From CANGYM01 sp044372405 (lineage in GTDB: Bacteria; Pseudomonadota; Alphaproteobacteria; JAJTHO01; CANGYM01): a stretch of 28,265 nt of DNA. Each line of letters begins with the position of its first letter. Positions within the stretch are counted from its first letter, which is position 1. Under the pieces are notes generated by a model. It worked only from the letters and a program-made list of their open reading frames with translations. It was not told where the DNA came from and made no database searches. The position numbers and the translations under genes were made by a program. Positions 16,919-25,691 of this stretch are shown here, in pieces. Location of the stretch: contig JBILRW010000016.1 in the NCBI GenBank assembly GCA_044372405.1, positions 1-28,265 on the forward strand. Reading direction: 5' to 3'.

Positions 16919-17308
16919 ATGCGCATGAAACCCAAACACATTCGCCTGATTGCCCTGATGATCAGCCTTTTGGCCCTATCAGGGATCGCCTTTTTGGGAC
17001 TCTTTTATAATCAGGATAGCTTACTCTATTACACAAAACCCAGCGATGCGGGGGATCATCAGCCGGGGCGTTCGTACCGCATGGGGGGGTTAGTCACCGA
17101 TTGGCAGGCGCGGGGACAAAGCCATATCTTTACCTTGTCGGATCAAGGGACTCATATTATTGTGCATTATAATGGCATTATGCCGGATCTGTTTCGGGTG
17201 GGGCAGGGGGCCATTGTGGATGGGACGTTTGGACCTAAGGATGTGTTTTTGGCCACCCGCGTTTTGGCCAAGCATGATGAAAACTATCAACCGCCGGAGG
17301 CCCCATGA
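16919..17308 (+). CDS. ccmE: Cytochrome c maturation heme chaperone CcmE
   Basis: This 129-residue protein is anchored by one N-terminal helix (about residues 8-28) with a periplasmic OB-fold. It receives heme from CcmC and passes it to the CcmF/H ligase in system I cytochrome c maturation. The heme-binding motif H-x3-Y is intact: LAKHDENYQPPE (His119, Tyr123). The YRMGGLV and GIMPDLFRVGQGAIVDG stretches are typical. The other ccm genes are not next to it, unlike the common ccm operon. ATG codons at 16919 and 16925 are both possible; TAGGG lies ten bases before the first. Its stop overlaps the next gene by four bases (ATGA). Confidence 0.95.
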   Translation: MRMKPKHIRLIALMISLLALSGIAFLGLFYNQDSLLYYTKPSDAGDHQPGRSYRMGGLVTDWQARGQSHIFTLSDQGTHIIVHYNGIMPDLFRVGQGAIVDGTFGPKDVFLATRVLAKHDENYQPPEAP

Positions 17309-18462
17309 CCACCCCTGATCCCCGCGCTGAGTGTTTGACGCTTTTGGCCTCTTGCCTGGATATGGGCACGCTGCACCTGACGGAACAGGGCAATGTTCAT
17401 GAAACCCTGCGCGGGGCCCTGCCTGGGGTGACGGCCAAACTGTTTGTTCGCACGCCAGAGGTGTATGCCTCTCTTTTAAAAGGGGGAAGCATCGCTTTTT
17501 TTCAGGCCTGGATGCGCGGCGACATCACCAGCGATAACATTGGTTTGTTGATTTATTTGCTTGCGAGCAATAAACGTCTCTTAAGGACTCTCCCCCCCCC
17601 AAAATCCACGCACACCACGGCGTCTCAACGACGTTACCCCCTGTCCACCCATCACCCTGATTTTTTGTCTGTGTGGATGGGCAAAAGGATATCTTTTGGG
17701 GCCGGATTTTTCGATGGTTTGGTGGAAACGCTGGATCAGGCGCTGGAGGGCCGTTATCACGCCATATGTGATGCCATGGTTTTGAGGGATTATGATCATG
17801 TTTTGTATGTTGGGCAGACCATGGGATCGTTTCCGGCGTTTTTTGCGGAAAACAGTCCCAACAGCCGTTTGCATTGCTTAACCCATGGCCATTTGCAAAA
17901 ACAGACGGTGCAAAAGGAAATGCAGGTGCGCGGTTTTGACAAACGCGTGACGGCGGAGGCTTTTGACTTTCCAGCCCTGCAAGGGCGTTACGATTTTATC
18001 GTTGTGAATCATCTTCTGGAAGTGATCCCCGCCCCGCAGTGGGAGTATTTTTTCTATAAACTCAAGGACATGCTGCGCCCCGAGGGCCGTATTATTTTAC
18101 AGGTGTGTTTATCGGCCAAGGAGCAAGGGGGCAAAGAACGAACGTTAAAAAATAAGAACGAGCCCGGCCTTTGGTCTTTCATGGCCTATGAAGACGCGCG
18201 TTTTTTCTCGGAGATTACCTTGTTGCCCCACATCAAAAAAAATTATCTGCGGGTGCGGGAACAAAAGGCTTATCCCAAAGACATGGCCCGCACGTGTAAG
18301 TTGCTACGTGCCTCCTTAGATGATCATGTTTTGGAACTCCGGCGTCATGGTGATGCGACGGCCCATCGTTTACTGTGGGCCTTTTTGCTCAGCCTGATTG
18401 AGGCCACATGCCTGCAGGGCGATATCATCCCCACCCATTTTGTGCTGGAGCATGATGTTTGA
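17305..18462 (+). CDS. Divergent cyclopropane-fatty-acid-synthase-like methyltransferase
   Basis: The 385-residue protein has the overall layout of cyclopropane-fatty-acyl-phospholipid synthase. The N-terminal part is recognisable (GVTAKLFVRTPEVYASLL, GGSIAFFQAWMRGDI), and the C-terminal half looks like a Rossmann methyltransferase (GRYDFIVVNHLLEVI, KDMLRPEGRIILQV). Key sites are altered. The SAM-binding LDIGCGWGG is replaced by LYVGQTMGSF. The usual YSCAYF region is not seen, with RISFGAGFFDGL roughly in its place. So it may be inactive as a cyclopropane synthase or have another role. It overlaps ccmE by four bases, implying co-translation. A run of nine C (17592-17600) lies in a low-complexity PPP segment. 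The next gene is convergent, 19 bp away, with no obvious terminator. Confidence 0.75.
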   Translation: MTTPDPRAECLTLLASCLDMGTLHLTEQGNVHETLRGALPGVTAKLFVRTPEVYASLLKGGSIAFFQAWMRGDITSDNIGLLIYLLASNKRLLRTLPPPKSTHTTASQRRYPLSTHHPDFLSVWMGKRISFGAGFFDGLVETLDQALEGRYHAICDAMVLRDYDHVLYVGQTMGSFPAFFAENSPNSRLHCLTHGHLQKQTVQKEMQVRGFDKRVTAEAFDFPALQGRYDFIVVNHLLEVIPAPQWEYFFYKLKDMLRPEGRIILQVCLSAKEQGGKERTLKNKNEPGLWSFMAYEDARFFSEITLLPHIKKNYLRVREQKAYPKDMARTCKLLRASLDDHVLELRRHGDATAHRLLWAFLLSLIEATCLQGDIIPTHFVLEHDV

Positions 18463-18481
18463 GGGGTACTTAAGACAAGAT

Positions 18482-19858
18482 CTACCGCTTCCTCTTTTCC
18501 TCTTTGGCGGTTTTTTGGGCTTCCCTAAGATCTTGCAGTTTGATCCAGCCCTCGTCCCCGGCTTTCAGGGTTAGGGCCGCCCGCTGAATATGAATATCGG
18601 CCTGACGAAGGTCATTGCTGAGCAAAGCCATTTCGGCCAGAGAGAGCTCGGCCAAGCCTTTTTTCCCCAGACCTGCCTGGGCAATGCTCAGCGAACGCCA
18701 GGCCAGGGTGTTGTAGGGTTCTTTTTGGGTGACAAAGGCTAGGTGTTCCTCGGCTTTTTGATAAAATTCCGTTTTCTTTTCTGTTTTGGCACGCTCAAGA
18801 TACGCATTGCCCAGCGATAAACGAATCAGGGCATTAAAGGGCACCGCCTGATGCGCTTTTTGATAGGCGAGAAAACTTTTTTCAGCATTACCGTTCATGG
18901 CCTCCAGCTGGCCAATGGTATCAAAAATATAGGGATGCCAGGGATAGGTGGCAATCAAGCCCTGCATACCCAAACGTCCCTGATCCACCAGGTGTTCCCG
19001 ATAATCCCCAATGGCCCGGGCATAGCGGGCATCCAGGATTTTATCGTTAGCAGGTAGTTTTTTTAATTCGCCATCGGGTGTCAGAAACCCCGTTAATTTT
19101 CCCCGCACGAAAGCCAATTGATCATCCTGGCGCTGGGTGCTGCGCACGCCGCGATAGGGGGATTTCGCAATGGCCTGCTCTAAAAAATTCAGCCGCTCGG
19201 TGTCGGTGGGGTGGGTGCGCATGTACGGGTTGCCCTCTTCCCGCCATTGGTTGGATATGGACAGGTTATTGAGGAAATCATACAACCCCTCAGGAGAAAG
19301 TTTTAAACGCTCCAAAATCGTCACAGCGGCGGCATCCGCAGCGCGTTCCTGGGTTCGGGTATACTGCAGAAAATTTTGCATGGTGAGCTGGGCACCGCCG
19401 CTTAAGATGGCAAAGCCAACCTCCGGGCTGCCCAATAGAATTGCAGTGGTGGTGCCCAAAACATAGGTTAAAATCTGGGGCGTGCTGAGTTTATCCAGCT
19501 GATCCTTGGTGCGGGCCAAATGCCCCCCGGAAATATGGCCGACCTCGTGGGCCATAACCCCGATGACTTCATCGGCGCGCTTGGCTTTCAGCAGCAACCC
19601 CGTATGAAAAAAGATATTCTGTCCCCCCGCCACAAAGGCATTCACGGCCGGGTCATTGACAATAAAAATCCGAATGCTTTGGGGATGCAGGCCCGCGGCC
19701 TCAAACACAGGGGTGCAGAAATCCCGCAGGACCGATTCGATCTCAGCGTCCCGAATCAGGCTGGGTCCCCCCGCATGGGCGGTTAAAGAGGTTGTACTTC
19801 CCAAGATAAGGCATAAAAATAGGGCGCGAATAAAGCAAGGAAGGGCGGAATAACCCAT
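18482..19858 (-). CDS. Periplasmic M48 metalloprotease with TPR repeats (BepA/YfgC-like)
   Basis: The 458-residue protein has a signal peptide (MGYSALPCFIRALFLC, ending near TAHA), an M48 zinc protease domain and a helical C-terminal half of TPR-type repeats (about 280-440). The active site HEVGH (His104, Glu105, His108) sits in VMAHEVGHISGGHLART, and ERAADAAAV supplies the third metal ligand. BepA-like proteins cut or chaperone stalled outer-membrane proteins in the periplasm. I chose the ATG at 19858, with AAGGG seven bases upstream and a signal peptide directly after it. A longer frame from an ATG at 19993, overlapping the mrcA stop, stays open through a palindromic repeat and would add 45 residues. 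The shorter form is preferred. Confidence 0.9.
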   Translation of the reverse strand: MGYSALPCFIRALFLCLILGSTTSLTAHAGGPSLIRDAEIESVLRDFCTPVFEAAGLHPQSIRIFIVNDPAVNAFVAGGQNIFFHTGLLLKAKRADEVIGVMAHEVGHISGGHLARTKDQLDKLSTPQILTYVLGTTTAILLGSPEVGFAILSGGAQLTMQNFLQYTRTQERAADAAAVTILERLKLSPEGLYDFLNNLSISNQWREEGNPYMRTHPTDTERLNFLEQAIAKSPYRGVRSTQRQDDQLAFVRGKLTGFLTPDGELKKLPANDKILDARYARAIGDYREHLVDQGRLGMQGLIATYPWHPYIFDTIGQLEAMNGNAEKSFLAYQKAHQAVPFNALIRLSLGNAYLERAKTEKKTEFYQKAEEHLAFVTQKEPYNTLAWRSLSIAQAGLGKKGLAELSLAEMALLSNDLRQADIHIQRAALTLKAGDEGWIKLQDLREAQKTAKEEKRKR

Positions 19859-19876
19859 CCTGCAACCCTTATTGAT

Positions 19877-19965
19877 CGTCATTGCGAGCGCAGCGAAGCA
19901 ATCCAGAAAGCCCAAAACTCCTGGAAACCCTGGATTGCTTCGTCGCTTTGCTCCTCGCAATGACG
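19877..19965. repeat. Palindromic repeat (cattgcgag...gaagcaatccag type) upstream of the M48 protease gene
   Basis: The left arm (19877-19906) reads cgtcattgcgag then cgcagcgaagcaatccag. The right arm (19930-19965) is its inverted copy with a six-base longer middle (gaggagcaaagcgacgaag). The arms can form a long hairpin with a loop of about 23 bases. It is the second member of the family seen in mscS, and it lies in the 134-bp gap between PBP1A and the protease start. It could stop or stabilise the transcript there. Confidence 0.9.
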
Positions 19966-19992
19966 AAAAATTATGGTTTTGAGGGGTTCCCA

Positions 19993-22506
19993 TCAATAAA
20001 TCCCATCCAGACTGTCTGGGGTGTCCAGGGATCCTCCGGGAACGTCTCCTCCCGTGGAATCGCCGGGGACCTCAACGGTTTTTTGTTCCAGGTCTTGGCC
20101 GGGAATAAAGGCCTCAACAATGCTGCCCGGCGTATCCGGCGGCACCACCACGCCGGAGTTTAAATCCGTGGAAACCAAACGAATACCGGCGGGCATCCGA
20201 AACGGCACAGACGGCATGGTGGGCAAAATTTTCTTCATAAAGTCAATGAACACAGGAACGGCCACACTGCCCCCGGTTTCTTTGCGCCCCAGGGTTTGGG
20301 GCTGATCATATCCAAAATAAACCCCCACCACCAAATCCGGCGAAAAACCCATAAACCAAACATCCCGGCTGTCATTCGTCGTCCCTGTTTTTCCCGCCAA
20401 GGCATAACCCGGGAACGCCGCCCCAATTTTGGCCCCCGTTCCCCGGGCGACAACACCACTGAGGATACTCACCACCTGATAAACCTGGCGGGGGTCTGCG
20501 AGGGTTTCCCGAGTATCCGGCAAGATAGGGGGATCCTGCTGTTGCCAGGTTTGATTTAAACAATCGGCACAGGCGCGATCATCGTGACGAAAAATGGTTT
20601 TTCCATAACGGTCCTGAATCCGGTCCACCAGTGACGGATGGATTTTCTTTCCGCCATTGACCAATTCGGCATAGGCCTGGGTCATTTTTAAAAGGGTCGT
20701 TTCATTGGACCCCAGAACCGACGAATAATAGGGCGGCATTTTATCGTAAACCCCAAAACGATGGGCAACGTCCTGAATGGGCTTTAATCCCATGGCCAGG
20801 GCCAAACGCACGGTCATCAGGTTTCGGGATAATTCAATGCCGCGACGGATGGTGGTTAAGCCATAAAAATCACCGGAATAGTTGCTGGGTTTCCAGATGC
20901 GATCCTGATCGGCACCCAAGATTTCCATGACCACTGGGGCGTCCAATAAACGACTGTTGGGGGCATAGCCCGATTCCATGGCGGCCAGGGCGACAAAGGG
21001 CTTAAACGACGAGCCCGGCTGGCGCGTGGCCTGGGTGGCGCGGTTAAATTCGCTGCCATCAAAGGACGTTCCCCCCACCATGGCATAAACCCGGCCCGTG
21101 TGGGGATCCAGGGCCATCATGGCGCCGTTGACTTTGGGTACCTGTTGAATGGCCCATGTTGGGGCAGATGGTATTTTTACAGGAGCGGTCTTATCCTCTG
21201 GCGCGAGTGTATCCGGGGCCTTAGCCTCCTCATTTTGCGCAATCCAAATCACATCGCCTGGGGAAAAAATATCCTGGAAAGACGCAATGGGCGTAAAGGG
21301 CTGGCCGGCTTTTTTTGCGGCCTTCATTTTCCAGGCCAGGGCCGAGCGGGGCAGGGTCAGGCGTAATCCATCTTCGGTTGCGCCTGAAATCTCAGTTTTT
21401 TCAACAGATTCTATATAAAACAATGTCCATCCCAAACGGGCAAAGGCATGGGGATAATGGGCCCAACAGGTGGGGGAGGTTTGATCCTGGCACGCCTGGG
21501 GAAGGGAAGGAGCGCGCCCCACCACCCCATGCCACGCCCGAGCCCGACGATCAAAGGCCACGGCGCCGCGCATCAGGGCCTTGTGCGCCTCGTCCTGCAT
21601 CATGGGGTTTAGGGTTGTTCGCACGGATAATCCGCCTGTATACAAGACCTGAGATCCATACCGGTCCACCAGATCCCGACGAATATCCTCAGCAAAATAG
21701 GGGGCATTGACATAGGAAAGGGTGACTTCCTTGGGGGGGAGGAGAGGTTTTTTCTGGTAAAAAATAACCTCATCAGGTTTTAAAACCCCGATTTCGCCCA
21801 TACGAAAAAGAACCCAGTTTCGCCGGGCCAGGGCCGCATCATGGTTTTTTACGGGATGATAATTGCTGGGGGCCTTGGGCAGGGCCGCCAGAAACGCGGC
21901 CTCATCGGGGGTTAGCTCCGTTAACGCCTTCCCAAAATATCGCTGGGCCGCGCTGCCAATGCCGTAACTGCCGAGGCCAAAGTAAATTTCATTGAGGTAC
22001 AGCTCTAAAATCGTTTCTTTGGACAGGGCCCGCTCGATGCGAAAGGCGACGATGGCTTCCTTAACCTTACGTTCCAAGGATTTTTCATTGCCCACCAAAA
22101 AATTCTTGGCCACCTGTTGGGTAATGGTGGACGCCCCCTGGCGACGGCCCGTATCATTGACCCAGGACCAGGCATTCAGGAAAGCCGCCCGCATTACGCC
22201 CCGAAAACTCACCCCTTTATGGTGGAAAAACGCTGCATCTTCCGATGCCAAAAACGCCTGAATCACCAGGGGGGGCATCATGCCATAGGGCACAAAAACC
22301 CGGCGCTGCTCCGCATATTCCGTAATCATCTGCCCATCAGCCGCATAAAGCCGCGTGGTGATTTTTGGAGTGTATTGTTTCAGGGCCTCATGGTCCGGCA
22401 AATTCCGGCTGAAATACACATAACCAATCCCCGCCGCCACAGCCCCCACCATGGTCAAAGACAGCATCACGGAGAGACCAAGGATCAAAAAACGACGCAT
22501 ACTCAT
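19993..22506 (-). CDS. mrcA: Penicillin-binding protein 1A (glycosyltransferase/transpeptidase)
   Basis: This 837-residue bifunctional peptidoglycan synthase has an N-terminal membrane anchor (about residues 5-32). The GT51 glycosyltransferase domain follows (ASEDAAFFHHKGV, RQGASTITQQVAKNFL, ELYLNEIYFGLGSYGIG). An inserted OB-like region precedes the transpeptidase domain. Catalytic motifs are SSFK (Ser499, Lys502), SRN in LSRNLMTVRL, and KTGTTNDSRDVWFMGF. It polymerises and crosslinks glycan strands on the outer face of the inner membrane. The ATG at 22506 follows the amidase stop with no gap (TAA-ATG), so translation is coupled. The pairing of an amidase gene with PBP1A is common in alphaproteobacteria. 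Confidence 0.95.
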   Translation of the reverse strand: MSMRRFLILGLSVMLSLTMVGAVAAGIGYVYFSRNLPDHEALKQYTPKITTRLYAADGQMITEYAEQRRVFVPYGMMPPLVIQAFLASEDAAFFHHKGVSFRGVMRAAFLNAWSWVNDTGRRQGASTITQQVAKNFLVGNEKSLERKVKEAIVAFRIERALSKETILELYLNEIYFGLGSYGIGSAAQRYFGKALTELTPDEAAFLAALPKAPSNYHPVKNHDAALARRNWVLFRMGEIGVLKPDEVIFYQKKPLLPPKEVTLSYVNAPYFAEDIRRDLVDRYGSQVLYTGGLSVRTTLNPMMQDEAHKALMRGAVAFDRRARAWHGVVGRAPSLPQACQDQTSPTCWAHYPHAFARLGWTLFYIESVEKTEISGATEDGLRLTLPRSALAWKMKAAKKAGQPFTPIASFQDIFSPGDVIWIAQNEEAKAPDTLAPEDKTAPVKIPSAPTWAIQQVPKVNGAMMALDPHTGRVYAMVGGTSFDGSEFNRATQATRQPGSSFKPFVALAAMESGYAPNSRLLDAPVVMEILGADQDRIWKPSNYSGDFYGLTTIRRGIELSRNLMTVRLALAMGLKPIQDVAHRFGVYDKMPPYYSSVLGSNETTLLKMTQAYAELVNGGKKIHPSLVDRIQDRYGKTIFRHDDRACADCLNQTWQQQDPPILPDTRETLADPRQVYQVVSILSGVVARGTGAKIGAAFPGYALAGKTGTTNDSRDVWFMGFSPDLVVGVYFGYDQPQTLGRKETGGSVAVPVFIDFMKKILPTMPSVPFRMPAGIRLVSTDLNSGVVVPPDTPGSIVEAFIPGQDLEQKTVEVPGDSTGGDVPGGSLDTPDSLDGIY

Positions 22507-23904
22507 TTAGGGCTGCCACGATACATGTTGGGGATTTTTGGGATGGTCTTTAAAATAAGCCTGAGTCGCCGCCACAATCCCCTTGACTAATTTCTCGCGG
22601 TGGCTTTTTTGAACCAACAGCCACTCTTCTTTGGGGTTTGATAAATAGCCCATTTCAATCAAGACAGAGGGGACATCCGGGGCCTTTAACACCACAAACC
22701 CCGCAAAACGGTGCGATTCGTATTTCAGTTTGATGGACGATGAAAGGGCCATCACCAACCGCGTGGCATACTCAGCCGAGGCATTCATGGTGCCCCGCTG
22801 AACCAGATCAATCAAAATGTTGCTCACATCCTCAGATTCACCCGACAAATCAACGCCGGCGATAATGTCCGATTGATTTTCTTTATTGGCCAGCTTGGCG
22901 GCCTCCCGGTCCGAGGCCCGCTCAGAGAGCGTATAAACGGACATGCCCGTGGCATCGGCATTCACAGCCGAATCCGCATGCAAAGAAATAAACAAATCCG
23001 CCTGGGCCGAGCGCGCAATATCAATGCGTCCTCTCAAAGGGACGTAACTATCGCCATTGCGGGTTAAAACGACCTTGTACCCTGGTATTTCCCGAAAGGC
23101 TGCCGCCAGTTCCTGAGCGGCTTTCAGCACCAGATCCTTTTCCTGGGTGCCCCGTTTTCCCCTGGCGCCGGGATCTTTCCCCCCATGGCCCGGATCCAAT
23201 ACAATCACGATGGGATTTTTGGCGGAGGGGGGCGAAGGGGGAGCTTTTGTTTTTTCACCCGCGACGGGTTCTGGAACAGACTCCGCCTCTACAACCGTTG
23301 GGGAAGAGGCTGTTTCGCCTTGGGAAGAAGGCATTTTTTCTTTGGCTTTAACGGCCTCAAGCCGTGATAAAGCCACAGGAAGCAGAGCCTTTTCCTCTGG
23401 CTTCATCAACGTCGTCGCAGCGGGTTTATCATTTCTTGCGATTTGAGACGGACGGGGCGGCGTGCTGGCAGGTGTTTTGATGGTTTTTTCCGCCACAGAG
23501 CGAGTCACAGGACGGACTTTGGAAAAGGAAAGGGTCAAAACAGGGGGACGATACCCCGCATCAACCGAGGCCGAGCCCACCAAATCAAAAACCAGGCGAT
23601 AGGTTTCCGCGCTATTTTTCGCCCGACGAAATCCCGTCACCACCCCCCCTTTGGATAACGAAGGGTCCTTGGCATTCCAGGCGGTGTTTTTTAAATCAAT
23701 GACCAGACGATCTGGGTTATTCAGGGTGAAAACGCGCATTTCTGGCTTGGTTTTTTCCAAAAACGTCATCTGAACAGATTTGGGTCCCACAGTCACTGCC
23801 ATCACGGCATTGGGGGCCGCCATCACCCCACCAGAGAGCGTCAACATCAGGAAAAATAAGGACAGCGCGGCCTTCATGGCTTTTTTTCGCCTTTTTTTTA
23901 ACAT
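22507..23904 (-). CDS. amiC: N-acetylmuramoyl-L-alanine amidase with AMIN domain (AmiC type)
   Basis: The 465-residue exported protein removes stem peptides from glycan strands and is needed for cell separation. It has a signal peptide (AALSLFFLMLTLSGGVMA), an AMIN domain (about 35-130, RLVIDLKNTAWN), a low-complexity Pro/Lys/Glu linker, and the Amidase_3 catalytic domain from about residue 235. Zinc site and catalytic residues are seen in DPGHGGKD (His240), GTQEKDLVL, FISLHADSA and LIEMGYLSNPKEE. The first ATG at 23904 overlaps the cckA stop by seven bases. An internal ATG at 23877 with AAGG upstream is a fair alternative and leaves the signal peptide intact. Confidence 0.94.
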   Translation of the reverse strand: MLKKRRKKAMKAALSLFFLMLTLSGGVMAAPNAVMAVTVGPKSVQMTFLEKTKPEMRVFTLNNPDRLVIDLKNTAWNAKDPSLSKGGVVTGFRRAKNSAETYRLVFDLVGSASVDAGYRPPVLTLSFSKVRPVTRSVAEKTIKTPASTPPRPSQIARNDKPAATTLMKPEEKALLPVALSRLEAVKAKEKMPSSQGETASSPTVVEAESVPEPVAGEKTKAPPSPPSAKNPIVIVLDPGHGGKDPGARGKRGTQEKDLVLKAAQELAAAFREIPGYKVVLTRNGDSYVPLRGRIDIARSAQADLFISLHADSAVNADATGMSVYTLSERASDREAAKLANKENQSDIIAGVDLSGESEDVSNILIDLVQRGTMNASAEYATRLVMALSSSIKLKYESHRFAGFVVLKAPDVPSVLIEMGYLSNPKEEWLLVQKSHREKLVKGIVAATQAYFKDHPKNPQHVSWQP

Positions 23905-25691
23905 TCCAAAACCGTTTTAACAGTCCCCGCCAGTTGTTTCAAGCTAAAGGGTTTGGCAATAAAAGAAACGTGATCCAGGCTTTCCAGTTTTTTGCGAATA
24001 CTTTCTTCGGCGTAGCCGGAAACACAGATCACTTTCAAATTGGGGTCTTTTTTGCGCATGATTTCAATCAGCGTTGGGCCATCAATGACAGGCATCATGA
24101 CATCGGTCAGCAAAAGATCAATTTTCAAATCCGGTTCATTTTGCAAAATTTGCAGGGCCACGTCGCCACTGCGGGCCTCAATGACCGTATATCCCTTATT
24201 TTTCAAAACACGAGAGCTAAAAATCCGCACAGGATCTTCATCCTCCACCAGCAAAATGGTGCCCATGCCGGTTAAATCGCCGGTTTTTTCCTCAACCACC
24301 GTTTCGGCCACGCGCTCTGGCCCTGTATAACGGGGCAAATAAATTTTAAAGGTTGTGCCCCGCCCCAGGGTGCTGTTCACAGCAATAATCCCCCCGCTTT
24401 GCCGAACAATCCCATACACGGTGGCCAGCCCCAAACCGGTGCCCGAGCCCACGTCTTTTGTGGAAAAAAACGGATCAAAAATTTTATTTAAATGGGCAGG
24501 GTCAATGCCCTTACCCGTATCCGTCACGCTGAGAGTGACGTAATCCCCCGCCGGCGTTGTATCGTTACCGACATTCAGCGGTTCCGCTAACGTGATGTTT
24601 TCCGTCCTTAACAACAAGGATCCCCCGTTATCCATGGCATCACGGGCATTGACACATAAATTCACAATCACTTGTTCCAGCTGCGTTTTATCGGCGCGGA
24701 TGGTCCAGACTTCCCGTACATGCTGAACATCCAGCTGGATCGATTCGCCAATCAGCCTTTGTAGCAAATGGGTAATTTCCGCAATGGCGTCAGGAACCTT
24801 AAGGACCTGTAGTTCAAGTTTTTGCTGACGCGAAAACGCCAACAATTGACGCACCAGGGCCGTGGCCCGTTTAGCATTTTGGTGAATATGGTTGATATCG
24901 GCAAACGAGGGATCCCCGGCAATATGGCGCTGCAACAACAAATCACAAAAACCACTGATGGCCGTTAGCAAGTTATTGAAATCATGGGCAATCCCGCCCG
25001 CCAATTGACCCACAGCCTGCATTTTCTGGGATTGCGAAAACTGCATCTCCAGATTTTTACGATCCGTGATGTCAATCAAATAAACCAAAAATTCTGTGGG
25101 CAAATTCTTTTTGTCAGACGGTAAAGATTGCAAGTGAACCAATAACGTTTTTTCCGGACCTGAGCGGTCGATTTTTTTTAAAGGGTTAAACGATTTCAGG
25201 GGCATTTCAAAACGGGCGTATTGTTTCTCAGCCATGAAGGTTTTAAACTCAGATTCCATGTACCCCTTCTCAGAATCATCAATAAAATCCAAAAAATCAT
25301 GATTAAAGATACGTTCTTCCTCCAGAGCAATCATTTCGCAAAACGCGGGATTCATGCTTTTGATCGTTCGGTTTTCTTCCAAAAGGGCCAAGCCAAAGGG
25401 GGCATTAAAAAAATAGGATTGCAGTAAATCTTTATCCTTCAAAATCATCTGCTGCCCCCGTGTATAGGGCAGCTGCGAAAAACGAGATTTAACCTTTTGC
25501 TTTCTTTTATAATTTTGAAAAAAAACAAAGGAAAATAAACCCAGAGAAAGGGTAAGAAGCAGGAAGAGCCACAGATAAATAAAAATCAAACTTCCCGTTA
25601 CCGTCGTTAGGTAAATAAAAAGAACCGTCAACAAGGCCATGGTGACTGAGGTTATGAAAAAGCCCCTTTTTGAGGAAAAAAAGGCATTCAT
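23898..25691 (-). CDS. cckA: Hybrid histidine kinase CckA
   Basis: The 597-residue kinase has two N-terminal membrane helices (about 12-58), a PAS domain (about 90-210), a HisKA domain with GGIAHDFNNLL (His236), an HATPase domain (NLCVNARDAMDNGG, DTGKGIDP, GSGTGLGLATVYGIV) and a C-terminal receiver with DLLLTDVMMP (Asp530) and AKPFSL. The QSQKMQAVGQLAGGIAHDF run and the single receiver match CckA, the kinase that in Caulobacter feeds phosphate through ChpT to CtrA and CpdR. The start overlaps the preceding glycosyltransferase stop as ATGA. Placement ahead of amidase and PBP1A genes ties it to envelope genes. Other PAS-containing hybrid kinases are possible but fit less well. Confidence 0.92.
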   Translation of the reverse strand: MNAFFSSKRGFFITSVTMALLTVLFIYLTTVTGSLIFIYLWLFLLLTLSLGLFSFVFFQNYKRKQKVKSRFSQLPYTRGQQMILKDKDLLQSYFFNAPFGLALLEENRTIKSMNPAFCEMIALEEERIFNHDFLDFIDDSEKGYMESEFKTFMAEKQYARFEMPLKSFNPLKKIDRSGPEKTLLVHLQSLPSDKKNLPTEFLVYLIDITDRKNLEMQFSQSQKMQAVGQLAGGIAHDFNNLLTAISGFCDLLLQRHIAGDPSFADINHIHQNAKRATALVRQLLAFSRQQKLELQVLKVPDAIAEITHLLQRLIGESIQLDVQHVREVWTIRADKTQLEQVIVNLCVNARDAMDNGGSLLLRTENITLAEPLNVGNDTTPAGDYVTLSVTDTGKGIDPAHLNKIFDPFFSTKDVGSGTGLGLATVYGIVRQSGGIIAVNSTLGRGTTFKIYLPRYTGPERVAETVVEEKTGDLTGMGTILLVEDEDPVRIFSSRVLKNKGYTVIEARSGDVALQILQNEPDLKIDLLLTDVMMPVIDGPTLIEIMRKKDPNLKVICVSGYAEESIRKKLESLDHVSFIAKPFSLKQLAGTVKTVLEC

